NCBI GenBank assembly: GCA_025084515.1
Contig: JAJAGP010000084.1
Coordinates: 863,635-927,634 of the forward strand
Direction of reading: 5' to 3'
Source of the DNA: Ancistrus triradiatus
Lineage: Eukaryota > Chordata > Actinopteri > Siluriformes > Loricariidae
DNA: 64,000 nucleotides
Part shown: positions 36,516 to 49,099 of the stretch, one piece after another
Layout: every line of letters starts with the position of its first letter
Numbering within the stretch: the stretch's first letter is position 1
Notes under the pieces: model-generated
What the model saw: only the letters and a program-made list of their open reading frames with translations
Told to the model about the DNA's origin: nothing
The model's database searches: none
Translations under genes and position numbers: made by a program

Positions 36516-39500
36516 TACAATCCTACTGCTGTGCTGCTGCCAGTGGATTTGCAGAACAATTGCTCTTTCACAACTCTCAGACACTAAATAACAAGTCTAA
36601 ACTGAACTGAATTAAGCATGCACTTGTCTCAAGGGAGCCACTGTCAATCCATGATTTTCTTTTTATCCCGTTGTATTTAACTTCAAGGTTTGATTTTAGC
36701 ACTAAAAGTCCAGACCCCAGTGACCTCATAGTTCATAATATCAGTCCATTTTCTGTTGGATCGTGTGTAGATCCCCAAACACACTTCCCTTTTATTCAGT
36801 TAATTTTCATTTATTTACATTTTGATTCAACAATTCCATCTGGAGCTAACTGCATTTGGGTCCTAAAATCCTGTTGTTTTTAGTTTCACGGTTTGCCTTC
36901 GTTGGTCCAAATCTCCCATCGTCAATACAAGATTTAAGAATTCCAACTCTGGACAGAATTAAATGTTGTGACCTTATTTGTGTGTGACCTTGTTTTTGGC
37001 TAGGCAGTGTATAACCAAGCACCAGGTTTGGTTCATAGTGAAGAGGGCATTATATCAATGCTGTATATCTAGCTAGTTAGCTAGCTATGTTCACTGACTG
37101 TAAAAAATGTAATTTTTAACCAAGTTCATTTCTAGGCTAAATGATTAAATCTTCACATATGACATATTTTCTGAGATAACTTCAGAAATACTTGAAATAG
37201 TTTGAGATTATTTCAGATAGGATACAAGATAATGACAGTAGATAATATACATGTACCAACACCGCACAAATGAAAACTTTTTCAAAGCACACGCATTCTC
37301 CTTGGAGCTAAACACTGACAATGATATATTTTGACCGGCTTCCTTTCTTTGAACAGCAAATGTTGCGTGAAAGTTCCTATTTTAAGTACTGCATTGTTTT
37401 TGCATCGCTCTATCACTTCAGCCAAAAATGAAAGAGCGTGCTTTAAAGCGACTGTTGGGGTTGAAAGCGAAAGCACCCAATCCAGTCTGTATTTCCAGTC
37501 TGTGAATCACGTACCGAGCCTCTGGAACATAAACTGAGCCGGCAGAGCCTTCATCAGGTAAGCGATTACTCCAGGTTTAACATGACCTACACACGGTCAG
37601 GGAGCTCAGTCTACTACAGGATGCCTAAGTCCGGTCGTGGATTTGTATCTTTGGACGGGACGTTATGCACGGTATTTCTAGTTTTATCTTCTTACTCTAA
37701 TCACAGATCATCACTGATAGCCTAGTCTAGATTGTCTAGTGTACATACAGTTGACAGTGACGTGAATGCTTAGGCAAAAGTTATGGACAGAAATATGTCT
37801 GCAAACAAGTCTTTAGTACGTCCTTCTGACGCTGTGTGAGTTTTTTTCCCCACATTTCAGTGCGTGCATTTTCCTTTGCTTGTTTATTAAGCCAATTATC
37901 TCATTCATACAGACACCAGAATCCATACAATTAAAAAAAATCTCAAATATATGTAACAAGTTTATACTAAAGTGTAAACACATTTAATTCTTTGTGATTG
38001 TAATTAGTGGGTTTTCACTTATTGTTTTCACAGTGGTTGCATCACTAAAACTTGAAGTGATTATCATAGTATGACAACAAGTCTGTTCGCCAAATTTCAG
38101 TCCTCCTAGAGCTCTCACAGTCAGTTGTAAATAGGGCTGGCCAATTAATTGAAAATGAACCAAACGAAATGTTTGAAATACATGCCAGTTATTTATTTTC
38201 TACTTTTTAGGAAACTTTTTTTTTTTTTAATTAAACCTAAAATGTGACCATTTTAGGACATTTTCATTTCAGGTGATGTGTGCTTTGATTTCAACTGGTC
38301 AGTTGATATCAATTGTAAAGTGGTAGTCCACACAAGCTCAAAGAATAGGGCCTTTAAACAAAATGCATTGAAATTCTTGCAACACGTACTACCAAGTTCT
38401 AAACTGTGTCTGGAAGCAATATCAGAATATACAGTGTTTGCTGGGAGCTTAATGCATTATGCATGTTTGCAACTGTTGGCTGGAGAGGCATAAAGCATTA
38501 AGACCCTTGCACAAGGATCCAACAGTAGAAACTTGGGAATGCTGGAACTTCAACTCTGTATCTTAACCACTGTGTCCCTACATGTATGCACCAATAGAAC
38601 ATGGAGTCAAATACTTCTGTGGTCGAGTGGGACTTTTAAGACTCATGATGACTCATATAGTTGAACCCCTATGTAGCATAACGTACTGTTCTGTTATGTA
38701 GACATATAAAACTATTATATAAATATATATTTATAATCTGCAACTACATCAGAAATAAAACTTTGGTTGCATTATCATTATGCACAATTGTTCAACATAC
38801 TGGTTAATTTGTCCTATGACAAAGAATATCATTCTTTAGTGCTCAGGCGTGAACATAGTCGAGATTTTTTCTTGTCTTTTGTGGAGGAAGTTGGGGAACC
38901 TGTTTTTCATTGGACTGCGTCTACTTCTCCTTGTTTGGTATTTATCAAGCTGTTTTTGTTGTATAGTTTGTTTGTTTGTTTGTATAATTTTCTGATTTTC
39001 TTTACCCTACCTTCACTAGATGTTGCTACCATTGTCAATACAGCCATTGTTTTATCCACTTAGAGGGTTATTTTAAGATATATACAAGCCCTCCTCTGGC
39101 ACCACTATCCAAAAACCTTACTTGATCTCTTGGTGCATATAGTGTTATGTACTTGCATTCTCCACCAATATAATGAGATCATTCTATAGAATCTTTTTAA
39201 TGCTCATACATAAGCTTAGTATAAAACAACCTCTGTTCTGTTGCCAAGAGGAAGAGAGATGGAGATCACATTCTTCTTTAATTACTGCAACCATCCAAAC
39301 AACATACCGCTCACACCTTCACCCTGCCTGTGTGTCAGGGTGACTTACTTCTAATTGCATGCTAGTTTTGTAGGTTAATGAGAATATGCAAATCCAGTGA
39401 GCTGTGAGCATGTCACATGTCTCCCAAAGCTCTCATAAGCTTTGGTAGAAAGGTCAGATTATAATATTGGTTCAATATACATCAATCAGCCTAAACATTA

Positions 39501-39640
39501 AAAGAGCTTACAGGAACTGTGAATAACACTGACAGTGTGATGCTCTGTGAAATGTTCTTCTGGGAAACCATGAATCCTGACATTCATCTGGTTGTAAGTT
39601 TGCCATGTACCACCTACCTAAACAATCTTGCAGATCAAGT
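36516..39640. other. Spacer between the TMEM272-like genes
   Basis: No domain-bearing frame. A decayed SINE tail lies at about 38478-38580 (cacaaggatccaacagtaga, cttaaccactgtg). A possible promoter and first non-coding exon of the second gene is listed separately. Confidence 0.35.
37463..37557 (+). promoter_or_regulatory. Candidate promoter/first exon of the second TMEM272-like gene
   Basis: GAAAGCGAAAGC at 37463-37474 has the GAAA-NN-GAAA form of an interferon-response-like site. About 80 bases on, TCATCAG|GTAAGC (donor at 37558) is a strong 5' splice site. The next good acceptor, before a Met-containing exon in the right phase, is at 41802. The link is inference only. Confidence 0.25.
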
Positions 39641-39641
39641 A

Positions 39642-40490
39642 CAGTGGTACCTCAGTTCTCAGAACTCATCGAATTTGGTTCAGGCACATTTTGACTAGTA
39701 AAATTTGTCTCGGTTCTCATCATTTGCTTGGTACTCAGAGTACTTGCATAAACTTGTAAGAGTTGAAACTTATACTTGTATTGTACGAGTCGTTTCACCC
39801 AAGACCCAATTCACATTTCCTGATTCACAAATCACAATTCACAACAGTGACAATCTCAGCTGTGTTGATTGTGTTTTTCTTTATTTTACCTCTACAGTAC
39901 TGTATTCTTAGTGCAAATAAGTCTCCATGGGTACTAAAAGGGGTAGTAATGACAGCCAACCGAAAGGAAATCTTTGTGGAAAAGAAATAAAATGATAGCA
40001 AACCGAAAGGAAAACTGGCTTTCAGGCTGAGCTGTTAGCATTAGCAGCTAGCGCCTTGAGTTCACCAATAGATGCTTTTACTTTTCACTTTCAATTCATT
40101 ACTCACTAAATTACATGATATTTTTCAACACTATTATAAAATAAGCTTTGTGTTAATGCTTTTGGCCAACTGTAGGCTAATGTAAGTGTTAATGTTTAAT
40201 AGGCTCTGCTATAATACAGTATAGACTACTGTATATTAAACTCATTGGTTCATGATACATTTAACCTTTAATAGATTTCTCGGAGCATATCCCCATCATA
40301 AATCAGGGCGCACATGTACAATACAACTCCATTAATGCATATGATGCCTTACACAATGTGGATTTTCTGGGGGTCTAGAATGGATTAATTCAATTTACAT
40401 TATTCCTTATGGGAAGAATGTTCTTGGTAATCGTCGTTTTCGGTACTTGACAAGCCTTCTGGAAGTAACGACAAAAACTGAGGTATCATT
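39642..40490. mobile_element. MITE with CAGTGGTACCTCAGTT-like ends
   Basis: Left CAGTGGTACCTCAGTTCTCA and right aactgaggtatcatttt are inverted, sharing the TACCTCAGTT core, a type seen in many vertebrate MITEs. The interior is non-coding. Confidence 0.5.
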
Positions 40491-40539
40491 TTACATTCTT
40501 TCATGGCAATGGTGTTATCTAGAATGACTTGTTTGCTTA

Positions 40540-41615
40540 AGGTCATTGTCTTGCTGCATGACCCACCTTCTCTTGAGATTCAGTTCATGGACAAATGTCC
40601 TGACATTTTCCTTTAGAATTCTCTGATATAATTCAGAATTCATTGTTCCATCAATGTTGGCAAGCCGTCCTGCACAGATGCAGCAAAACAGGCCCAGAAC
40701 ATGATACTACCACCACCATGTTTCACAGATGGGATAAGGTTCTTATGCTGGAATGCAGTGTTTTCCCTTCTCCAAACATAAAGCTTTTCATATAAACCAG
40801 AAAGTTCTATTTTGATCTCATTCGTACACAAAGCATTCTTCCAATAGCCTTCTGGATTGTCCACATGATCTTTAGCAAACTGCAGAAGAGCAGCAATGTT
40901 CTTTTTGGAGAGCAGTGGCTTTCTCCTTGCAACCCTGCAGTGCACATCATTGTTGTTCAGTGTTCTTCTGATGGTGGACTCATGAACATTATCATTAGCC
41001 AATGTGAGAGAGGCCTTCAGTTGCTTAGAAGTTACCCTGGGGTCCTTTATGACCCATTGGTCCTTTGTGAACTATTACACACCTTGCTCTTGGAGTGATC
41101 TTTGTTGGTCGACCTCCTGGGGAGGGTAACAATGGTCTTGACTTTCTTCACACAATTTGTAACCACAAGTGTCTGATGTGGATTGGTGGGTCCAAACTCG
41201 TTAGAGGATGGGATTTGTAACCTTTTCCAGCCTCTCCTTTGTTCGTGCCATGATACACTTCCACAAACGTGTTGTGAAGAGCAGACTTTGATAGATCCCT
41301 GTTCTTTAAATAAAACAGGGTGCCCACTCACACCTGATTGTCATCCCATTGATTGAAAACACCTGACTCTAATTTTACCTTCAAATTAACTGCTAATCCT
41401 AGAGGTTCACATACTTTTGCCACTCACTAATATGTAGTATTAGATCATTTTCCTCAATAAATAAATGACCAAGTATAATATTTTGTCTCATTTGTTTAAC
41501 TGGGTTCTCTTTATTTATGTTTAGGACTTGTGTGAAAATCTGATGATGTTTTAGGTCATATTTATGCAGAAATATAGAAAATTCTAAAGGGTTCACAAAC
41601 TTTCAAACACGACTG
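40540..41615 (-). mobile_element. Tc1 copy truncated at the transposase 3' end
   Basis: Same family as 14970-16360, minus strand. Its 5' terminal repeat (41399-41615) is complete, ending at a TA. The copy breaks off near 40540 just after the second catalytic block (QQDNDL). A transposase remnant starts MARTKERLEK near 41251 with large damage. 40640-41002 reads VHESTIRRTLNNND, KKNIAALLQFAKDH, NALCTNEIKIELSG (first Asp changed to Asn) and GGGSIMFWACFA. Confidence 0.83.
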
Positions 41616-41802
41616 TAGATGGTTTTAATGTTAAGGCTGATTGGTGTAAGGTGTACAAGTCATTTGATTTAATTATTGAAATAATTTGACGGGTTTCACT
41701 CATTATAGTTAAATTGTGACTTAACTGTGAAGTTTTTTTTTGTAGACTAATGACAAAATGTAATGTCAACACTGTTTTCTCTGTTTTTGTCCACTGTTCA
41801 AG

Positions 41803-44800
41803 AGAAATTAGACTTCGGGTCAACATGGGGTTCACTTCTGATCTCAGTCTTGTTTGTGTGTCCATCTTTACAGGTATATGTTGTTTATTTTTTTATTTTA
41901 TGAATACTTATATTATTCATGCTGCTGAATGTTTTTGGAAATTTACATTCTTTTTTACCTTTTATCACAATTGCCATGGAAAAAATGATTATATGTCAAT
42001 TTCTTTACTAAAAAACCTGTATAGAGACTAGTACTTTAATAAGCATTTTTGAAACATATATTTTATGTATATTTTCAGTGTGTTTTTGTACGTGTTTATG
42101 TTATATGATGTATTGGTTTTCCTTGTAATATGTTAAATATAAAAAATATTCAATTATTCACTTTTCTGTGTTACACAAAAGGTGCTCAATAAGATTTTAA
42201 TTGGGGGTCTGCCAGATGAATGTAAAGGGCACACATGCACATGTGCACATGCATGTGCAAACACACACATACACAGAGGGTCTAAACCAAAGAGCCCTAA
42301 CTAAATTATATGGCAGCATTAAAATTCGTGTATTAAAGGTGCTGAGTGTGTAGAGCTACTGTACATGTACAACATCATTTCACTCTGAGAATGTGGAACC
42401 AAAACAATACAGACTAAGATATGAGCACGTATCTAGAGTTAACAAAATAGTTTCAGTTCTCAAAGTATTCAGTGAAGAACTGGAACTTCAATCTACCTTG
42501 TTCTGTTCCCTTATCAAGCTCAGTGACTTAACAATAATAAGGGTATAGGTATACCTAAGCTAAAGGTACAGTATCGTGGTCTGATAGGATGTATAAACTC
42601 ACCTGTGAAACTGTCATCATGTTTAAAACGAGAATATCAGTCTTTAACTTTACTTACAGTGAAAATATCTATGCATCAACCAGTGCCCAGGAGTTCTGTT
42701 AGGTCTTTTTATTTATTTTTTATGTGTATGCTCATATGCTCACATATTATTAAGTCCATGCATTACAATTACAATTCTGTTTCAATGCTGATAGATTTTT
42801 ATCTTGATAAAACAAGTTCTTTAACTGTAAAATCTCTCACTTATCAGTTTTGTCACAGTTCATTTGTAATATAGATAAACTGAAAAGTAAGTTCTTAAAT
42901 TAATTTCACCTCTTTACATATTACATGTTTGTTGCAAAATACAGCCTAATAAATATTGAAAACCTGCTCATTTGCGGATGTTTATTTCTAATAGAGCTAA
43001 AGATAAGTTGCCTTGCAAGAGAAAGAGTGAAACTTTTAACATAAACAATTATTGTGTAGTAATGGTTATGTTCACAAGTAACCTTTTTTTAAAATCATCA
43101 TCTATTTTACACCCAATGGATTAGACCTTGCTTTCCGCGTTTTATGGTTTATTCTACAGTTTTTTTTTTTAAAAATAAGCAGAAATAAAAACGTAACATC
43201 AGAATTTTAATATGATTGCTGACATTCTGTGTGTGTAGCTGAATAACATTCTTAGGACCCAAAACGTGTATAAAAAGAGGATACTCTTGGTCATGAATCC
43301 TTGCAGATCTGTACTTGAAAGAAATTATGATAAGATCTACTGTAGGGCATACTGCTCTTTCCTGTAAAAAATAATGAAAAAGATACAATCTGAGGTTATT
43401 ATTTATCCCCATTGGGAAATATCCTTATCCCTGCCTGGTGAAAGTTCAGCCCACTAAAATGTAAATGTTTAGAGATATCCCTTCCATTGCCTATTTCTTC
43501 TTTAAGAGTGCATTGTATGGGCCCAATAAAATGGAAAGTATAGTTTTCTAAAACCTCCCACACTTTTTAGTAAGGGTTATGGGGATATCCAGATCCTACA
43601 GTTCCTACAGTTCACTGGGCGTGGGTCGACATGCACCCTGGTCAAGATGCGTCAACAGCAAGCATCAGCAGGGGTCACTGTTGTTACACTGGGGGTTGAT
43701 TTCCCTGTCTGGACACCCCTCACTCAGGCACAGCCAATAAACCTCTTTGATGCCAAACCCAGCTAGAGAGGCTCTGCCAGGATTTGAACCTGGATCATGG
43801 AGATCTGCTGTACTGCACCACAAAATTGTGGTAAAGGTTTTTTGTGCAGCATCTATTCAATGTATGGCTTTTACTTGACTAATCTTTGCAGTGATTCTTT
43901 ATTTGCAGGAAGACTCAGAATTCTTCTGAGTCTTATGCCAGTTCTTATCATTGGCCTAGGTGAGTAAGTTTAACCTACCAAATGTTAGCTAATGCTGTTT
44001 AAGATAATTTTAACACTTAAACCCATTTTTAATTTTCACTCAGATAGTTATAAGTCGATTGTAATTAACAGTTATGTTCTCTTTTTCAATTAAAGCATCA
44101 AAACACCTTTATGACTGCCCCAAGGAGCCCATGGTCCCCATCTACCTGCTAGTAGGAGGAGTGGTCTGTTTGATTCTACAGATATTACCCTATTTATATT
44201 GCAACGAGCCATCTCATCGTCTGTGCAAGCTTTTTAACACTTTGCTCCTCGTTTTTTGTCCTATCTGGTTTATTACAGGTAGGTAGAGGAAACCACAGAT
44301 ACTGGCTTTGATATAATGATATTATGATTGTGATATAAATGAGGAGGGGACTTTAAAAATGAATAAAATGCAAAGTAAATAAATATCAAAACTCAATACC
44401 AAACAACAAGAGAAGTCTATTAAAATTAAATTTAAAAAAAGCTTAATTCCAAAAGTTCCAAAAGTAAGTTCCAAAAAACAGACAAAGGCTGAGGAGAGCT
44501 TTGAAAGCTAACTAAGAACGTGCCATACCAGACCATGAACATATGTGTAACGCTGGGGCGGAACGGAAAGGTGAGACGCACGCAGGTTCTAGTAAAAATA
44601 GATTTAATAGTACTATATACAACAAAATGGAAACACAGCGAACAGAAATACATGCAGAGCCGGAATACGGGTGCGGAACAGAAAACAGGCACGAACCGAA
44701 AACGGGCGAGAACATAAACTAGGCTGAAGCCGGAAAATGGGTACAGAATGAAAACAGGCAGGGACTATAAACGGGTGCGAACACAAAGTTAGCCGGAGCC

Positions 44801-47800
44801 GGAATACAGGTACAGAAACAAAACGAATACACGGAAGTAACAAACTAAGCAATACCTGGCTAACAGACGATCGTGGATACCGGAGGAGCACGGATGGAAC
44901 TGATGCCCATACCAGACGGACAGGAAAGATGCATGGGAATGCGGAAGGCGTGGACAGACTCGGTAACCACATGAGGCTGAAGAATAATCCGCGAGTAATG
45001 TCTCTCCCCCGAGCGCGCTTAAATAGGAAGCCCCACAGCTGAGTTCAATGATCAGTTCGATTGCGGTGGGGCTTCCGTATAGGTTCGCGGGACAGATGAG
45101 GCGGTCCGTAATGCCGTGGAGCGTGACAGTACCCCCTCCCAAGGAGTCTGAGACGGAGGTAGGACTCCTACTAAAAACCCAAGGATGCTGTCCTGTCTCT
45201 GGAGGTTTTCTAGCCGGGCGGTCCTTTGGAGGGGTCTGGAAGCAGTCAGGTGGCTGGCAAGCGAGGTCGCTGCTGAGATGCTGGCGAGCGGGGTCGCCGT
45301 CGGGCTGCTGGCGACCTCTGAGACGAGAGTCCCCTTATCAACCCCTAGAGAACCCAGAGTCCCCCTGTCAGACTTGGGTTCTGGAGTTCCCCTGTCAGAC
45401 TCGGGTTCAGGTTCTGGAGTCCCCTTGTCGGACTCGGAGCAGACGGCCTCTGGCAAGGCCTCTCTGGAGGAGACGGCCTCTGGCAAGGCCTCTCTGGAGG
45501 AGACGGCCTCTGGCAAGGCCTCTCTGGAGGAGACTTCCTCTGGCAAGGCCTCCCTGGAGGAGACGGCCTCTGGCAAGGCCTCCCTGGAGGAGACGGCCCC
45601 TGGCAAGGCCTCTCTGGAGCAGACGGCCCCTGGCAAGGCCTCTCTGGAGCAGACGGCCTCTGGCAAGGCCTCTTTGGAGCAGACGGCCTCTGGCAAGGCC
45701 TCTCTGGAACAGACGGCCTCCTGGCGGGCCTCTCGGGACCAGACGGCCTCCTGGCGGGCCTCTCGGGACCAGATGGCCTCCAGGCGGGCCTCTCGGGAAC
45801 AGACGGCCTCCAGGCGGGCCTCTCCGGAACAGACGGCCTCCTAGCGGGCCTCTCGGGAACGGACGGCCTCCTGCACGGGTACTTGAGCAAGGACAGTCCT
45901 TCTCACTGCTGGCACAGGTCCTAGAACAGACAATCTTGGCGCTGGCTCTGGAGCGGACCTCCTTGCTGGCATGAGAACCAACAATAATGTCCGTGGCACA
46001 GGAGTTGGCGCGAATGTCCGTGACGTGACTGTCCGTTGTGCAGGAATCGGTACGATGCTAGTGAGCTCAGATACCCGAACATCCATTGCAATTGGCTCTA
46101 TAACTGAGCTGGCGAGTACCGACACACCATGACGAGATGCTATCGGCTAAACAATTGAGCTAACGAGTTCTGAATCTGGACACAGAGAAGCTATCAGCTC
46201 TACAATGGAGATAGCATGATCAGAAACAGGATCACGGAAAGCTATCGACTCAACTACTGAGCTAGCTGAGTCAGAAACGGAACTATGCGAAGTTATCAGC
46301 TCAGCAACTGAGCCAGCTTGTACAGAAACACGAATTTCCGCTACTATCGGTTCAATTAATGAACTAGTGTGGTCAGAAACAGAAACGTCCACAACTATCG
46401 GCTCAATTAATGAACTAGTGTGGTCAGGAAGACGAGAATCCACAACCATCGGTTCAGATAAGGAACCAGTGTGGTCAGGAACACGAGCATCCACAACCAT
46501 CGGTTCACACACTGAACCAGCGTGGTCTGAAACACGAGCATCCACAGCCATAGGTTCAAATACTGAACCAGTGCGGTCTGTATCACAAACATCCACAGGT
46601 CCTGGTTTAAATAACGAGTCAGTGTGGTCAGAAACACGAATATCTACCTCGGGAACGGGGCTAAGTTGCGTTACGGGTTCAGATACGGAAGAAACAATCA
46701 CTGCGTACTCGGGATTGGAGCAACTGGATACTAACAGTGCTTCTATGGGGGTAGGACGCACGACGTGTGCAGAAACGGGACCAGGCAAAACGGACAGGTT
46801 AGACACGGGACTGACCGACTCGGGGGTGGAGCTAACCTGCTCGCCATCAAAACTAACAGGCCCGGAAAATTTAGACACGGCACTATACATTACTGATGAG
46901 GAACAGAAGAACTCAGGTTCCGTGCTGCAGGACGCTAAGGTCTCAGGTATGGAGCTAGGGGGAGCTACTTGCTCTATAATGAGGCTTATTTGCTCAGGTT
47001 TGGAGCTGATGGGCGCGACCTGCTCAGATACCAGGCTAACCTGTTTAGACACCAAACCCATGGACAAGACTGACCTCCTCCGCACACAGGCAAGCGGACG
47101 ATCCAATACCTGGTGTATCAGTTGCGGACGGTCCATAGAAGTGACCGTGCACGTGGGTTCGGTTGCTGAGGTGGTGACTGACTGTGAGGTCAGGGAGTCA
47201 GACGGGACCCCAGCAGGAGGAGGGCCAAATGTGGCCGCAATAACCTCCAAAAATTGCTCCCTGTTACATGCTTGGGCCATGGGCCATACATTGGCTGCCC
47301 ATTGTAGAGCCCTACCGGAGAGGCACGAAACAATAAATGATACCTGGGAGAGGGCAGAACTGGACGGGGACAAACAAAAAAAATTCAGCGCATTCAGACA
47401 TAAAACGCAGGCACTGGTCTGGATCTCCACTAAACCGGGCTGGTCGATCCGGAACCATACTAGAACCCGCTGTCTCCATAGTGGCGGATTATTCTGTAAT
47501 GCTGGGGCGGAACGGAAAAGGTGAGATGCACGCAGGTTCTAGTAAAAATAGATTTAATAGTACTATATACAACAAAAAGGAAACACAGCGAACAGAAATA
47601 CACGCAGAGCCGGAATACGGGTGCGGAAAGGAAAACAGGCGCGAACCGAAAACAGGCGCGAACATAAACTAGGCCGAAGCTAGAAAACGGGTACAGAATG
47701 AAAACAGGCAGGGACTATAAATGGGTCCGAACACAAACTTAGCTGGAGCCGGATTACAGGTACAGAAACAAAACGGATACACGGAAGTAACAAACTAAGC

Positions 47801-48743
47801 AATACCTGGCTAACAGACGATCGTGGATACCGGACCAATAACGGAGGAGCTTGGAAGGGACGGACGGAACCGATGCCCATACCATGAGGCTGAAGAATAA
47901 TCCGCGAGTAATGTCTCTCCCGAACGCGCTTAAATAGGAAGCCCCACAGCTGAGTTCAATGATCAGTTCGATTGCGGTGGGGCTTCCGGATAGGTCCGCG
48001 GGACAGATGAGGTGGTCCGTAATGCCGTGGAGCGTGACAATATGCTGTAAAATATTCTTTTTCTTTGTAAATATTTAAATTAATGAATAATTAATTACAA
48101 ATAATTAATAGTTTTTTTTCTCCAAATTTTAACCCGGCTTCTCCTGGTGAGAATAGCAGGGTGTGCAGCACCTATCCCTGCAGAACCCAAGGCGCAGGTG
48201 TAAGGGATGGCTAGGGGTTGATATTGCAGCGCTGGAGGATGATCCATTCATGTCTACATGACACCTCCAATCTTGCTGCGGTGTTGAGGCTGCTGCACCT
48301 CCCAAGTGCTGTATGTAAATGTAAATCATAAAAATACAACTAATTCTTACAGGTCGTTCAGTACGAGAAAAAAACTCAGCCACTGGGGTTGTATTCCAAG
48401 TGCTGGTGCTAGCACAGTGAATAGCACTGAGTACTGTTTGATGTGGGATCTTATTTGATAAAGCAATAAAAACTGAAGTGAGTATCATTCACATTCTCAT
48501 ATTTATACATTTGCACTTTCTCTTCCAGGTAGTGTTTTTGTCTACATGGCATACAAACCAAGATATGACTTTCGTGTGTCTGATGACTACTGTGAGCGTA
48601 TCGTCTACGAGTTTGCTTTCTGGATTACAAATGCTATTTACATTGGCATTCCCATACTACTGCTTGGATTATGCTTCAACCGGCTAGAGAAGTCATGGAA
48701 AAAAAGAGCTCGAAAGCAATGTTACATAAGGACCATATCATAA
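41803..48743 (+). CDS. tmem272: TMEM272-like four-helix membrane protein, second paralogue
   Basis: Exons: about 41803-41873 (coding from Met 41825, inferred), 43909-43959, 44096-44278, 48529-48743; all borders GT/AG, phases consistent, about 165 residues. Segments: RLRILLSLMPVLIIGL (exon 2), VPIYLLVGGVVCLILQIL and LLLVFCPIWFITG (exon 3), FAFWITNAIYIGIPILLLGL (exon 4). DCPKEPMVPIYL and YCERIVYEFAFW align with the first paralogue. The tail is basic (EKSWKKRARK) rather than Cys-rich. Exons of 51 and 215 nt equal those of the first gene, so the two are tandem duplicates on the same strand. The last intron holds a 3.5 kb LTR element. Expression cannot be judged from sequence. Confidence 0.8.
42000..43600. 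other. Intron 1 of the second TMEM272-like gene
   Basis: AT-rich with no recognised repeat or exon; a short CA run lies near 42229-42275. Confidence 0.35.
43606..43830 (-). repeat. tRNA-derived SINE, minus strand
   Basis: Read on the minus strand, ccaggttcaaatcctggc contains a perfect B-box core (GGTTCAAATCC), preceded by a weak A box in a tRNA-like spacing. It lies about 80 bp before exon 2 of the second TMEM272-like gene. Confidence 0.55.
44546..45128 (-). repeat. 3' LTR of the gag-only element
   Basis: 583 bp; it includes a block near 44918-44970 absent from the other LTR. Confidence 0.9.
45451..45870. repeat. 30-bp coding minisatellite, about 14 units
   Basis: The unit gacggcctctggcaaggcct plus ctctggagga repeats about 14 times with point changes. 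Because 30 is a multiple of three and the unit lacks stops, several frames on both strands stay open. Confidence 0.93.
45890..47479 (-). pseudogene. Gag-like polyprotein frame with repeat region
   Basis: The likely start is METAGSSMVPDRPARFSGDP at 47479, soon after the 5' LTR. After one shift the frame 46147-47430 continues with VSFIVSCLSGRALQWAANVW and FLEVIAATFGPPPAG, the core of Gypsy-type Gag capsid proteins. Then comes a Ser/Val/Pro-rich part with a 17-residue repeat (DHTGSLSEPMVVD-type) and, past stops, a 10-residue repeat (PERPARRPSV-type). No zinc knuckle (CCHC) is seen. Probably no longer translated as a whole. Confidence 0.7.
46369..46675. repeat. 51-bp coding minisatellite, about six units
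   Basis: gtggtcag (or gtggtctg) recurs at 46369, 46420, 46471, 46522, 46573 and 46624, exactly every 51 bases. On the minus strand this gives a 17-residue repeat in the gag-like protein. Confidence 0.9.
47495..48039 (-). repeat. 5' LTR of the gag-only element
   Basis: 545 bp. With the coding strand on minus, transcription would run from here leftward. Confidence 0.9.
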
Positions 48744-49088
48744 AAGTGATTCATTGAAAAGGATTTAATGGGATAATGTGCCATTAGCAAAAAAGTGCAC
48801 ACTGATTTTTTCACTTGGTTTCCTGGACTCAAGATGATGTGTGGTGTATACTCTACACAGACATATTAAAGGTCTCAAGAATTATAGGAAATGTGATAAT
48901 GGACTTGTGATCAGATGTTAACCTAAATGTGAGAAATTAGCAAAATTGCATGTATTTTAAATGAAATGTAAGTACAACCAAGAAAGGCATAAGATCTATT
49001 CTGCAGATAACAGGGATCTGTTATTTTTACAGCATTTATATTATGGGTGGCACAAAATTATTTGGGTATCTTGTTACACTGTTGTCTG

Positions 49089-49099
49089 AATAAAATAAA
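49089..49099 (+). promoter_or_regulatory. Polyadenylation signals of the second TMEM272-like gene
   Basis: Two overlapping AATAAA hexamers about 346-356 bases after the stop codon. Confidence 0.5.

Larger units (their letters stand above)
44546..48039 (-). mobile_element. Gag-only Gypsy-type LTR retrotransposon with perfect target duplication
   Basis: LTRs at 44546-45128 and 47495-48039 are near-identical apart from a roughly 40-50 bp block missing from the right one. On the coding (minus) strand each runs TGTCACGCTCC...CAGC-TTACA. Flanks are atatg at 44541-44545 and 48040-48044, a perfect 5-bp duplication. A purine tract (GGGAGGGGG) lies just upstream of the 3' LTR. The inside is only 2.37 kb and holds a gag-like frame plus coding minisatellites, with no protease, RT, RNase H or integrase. 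It needs proteins from another element. It sits in the last intron of the second TMEM272-like gene. Confidence 0.9.

Noticed and set aside
37580..37670. Short Met frame (MTYTRSGSSVYYRMPKSGRG) as a first exon of the second TMEM272-like gene
   Set aside because: No phase-compatible donor at its end and no resemblance to the family; the exon at 41803-41873 fits phase and splice sites better.
46367..47524. A 385-codon frame on + within the LTR element
   Set aside because: It is antisense to the Gag-like frame. Its openness comes from the 51-bp repeat and base composition, while the Gag motif is on minus.
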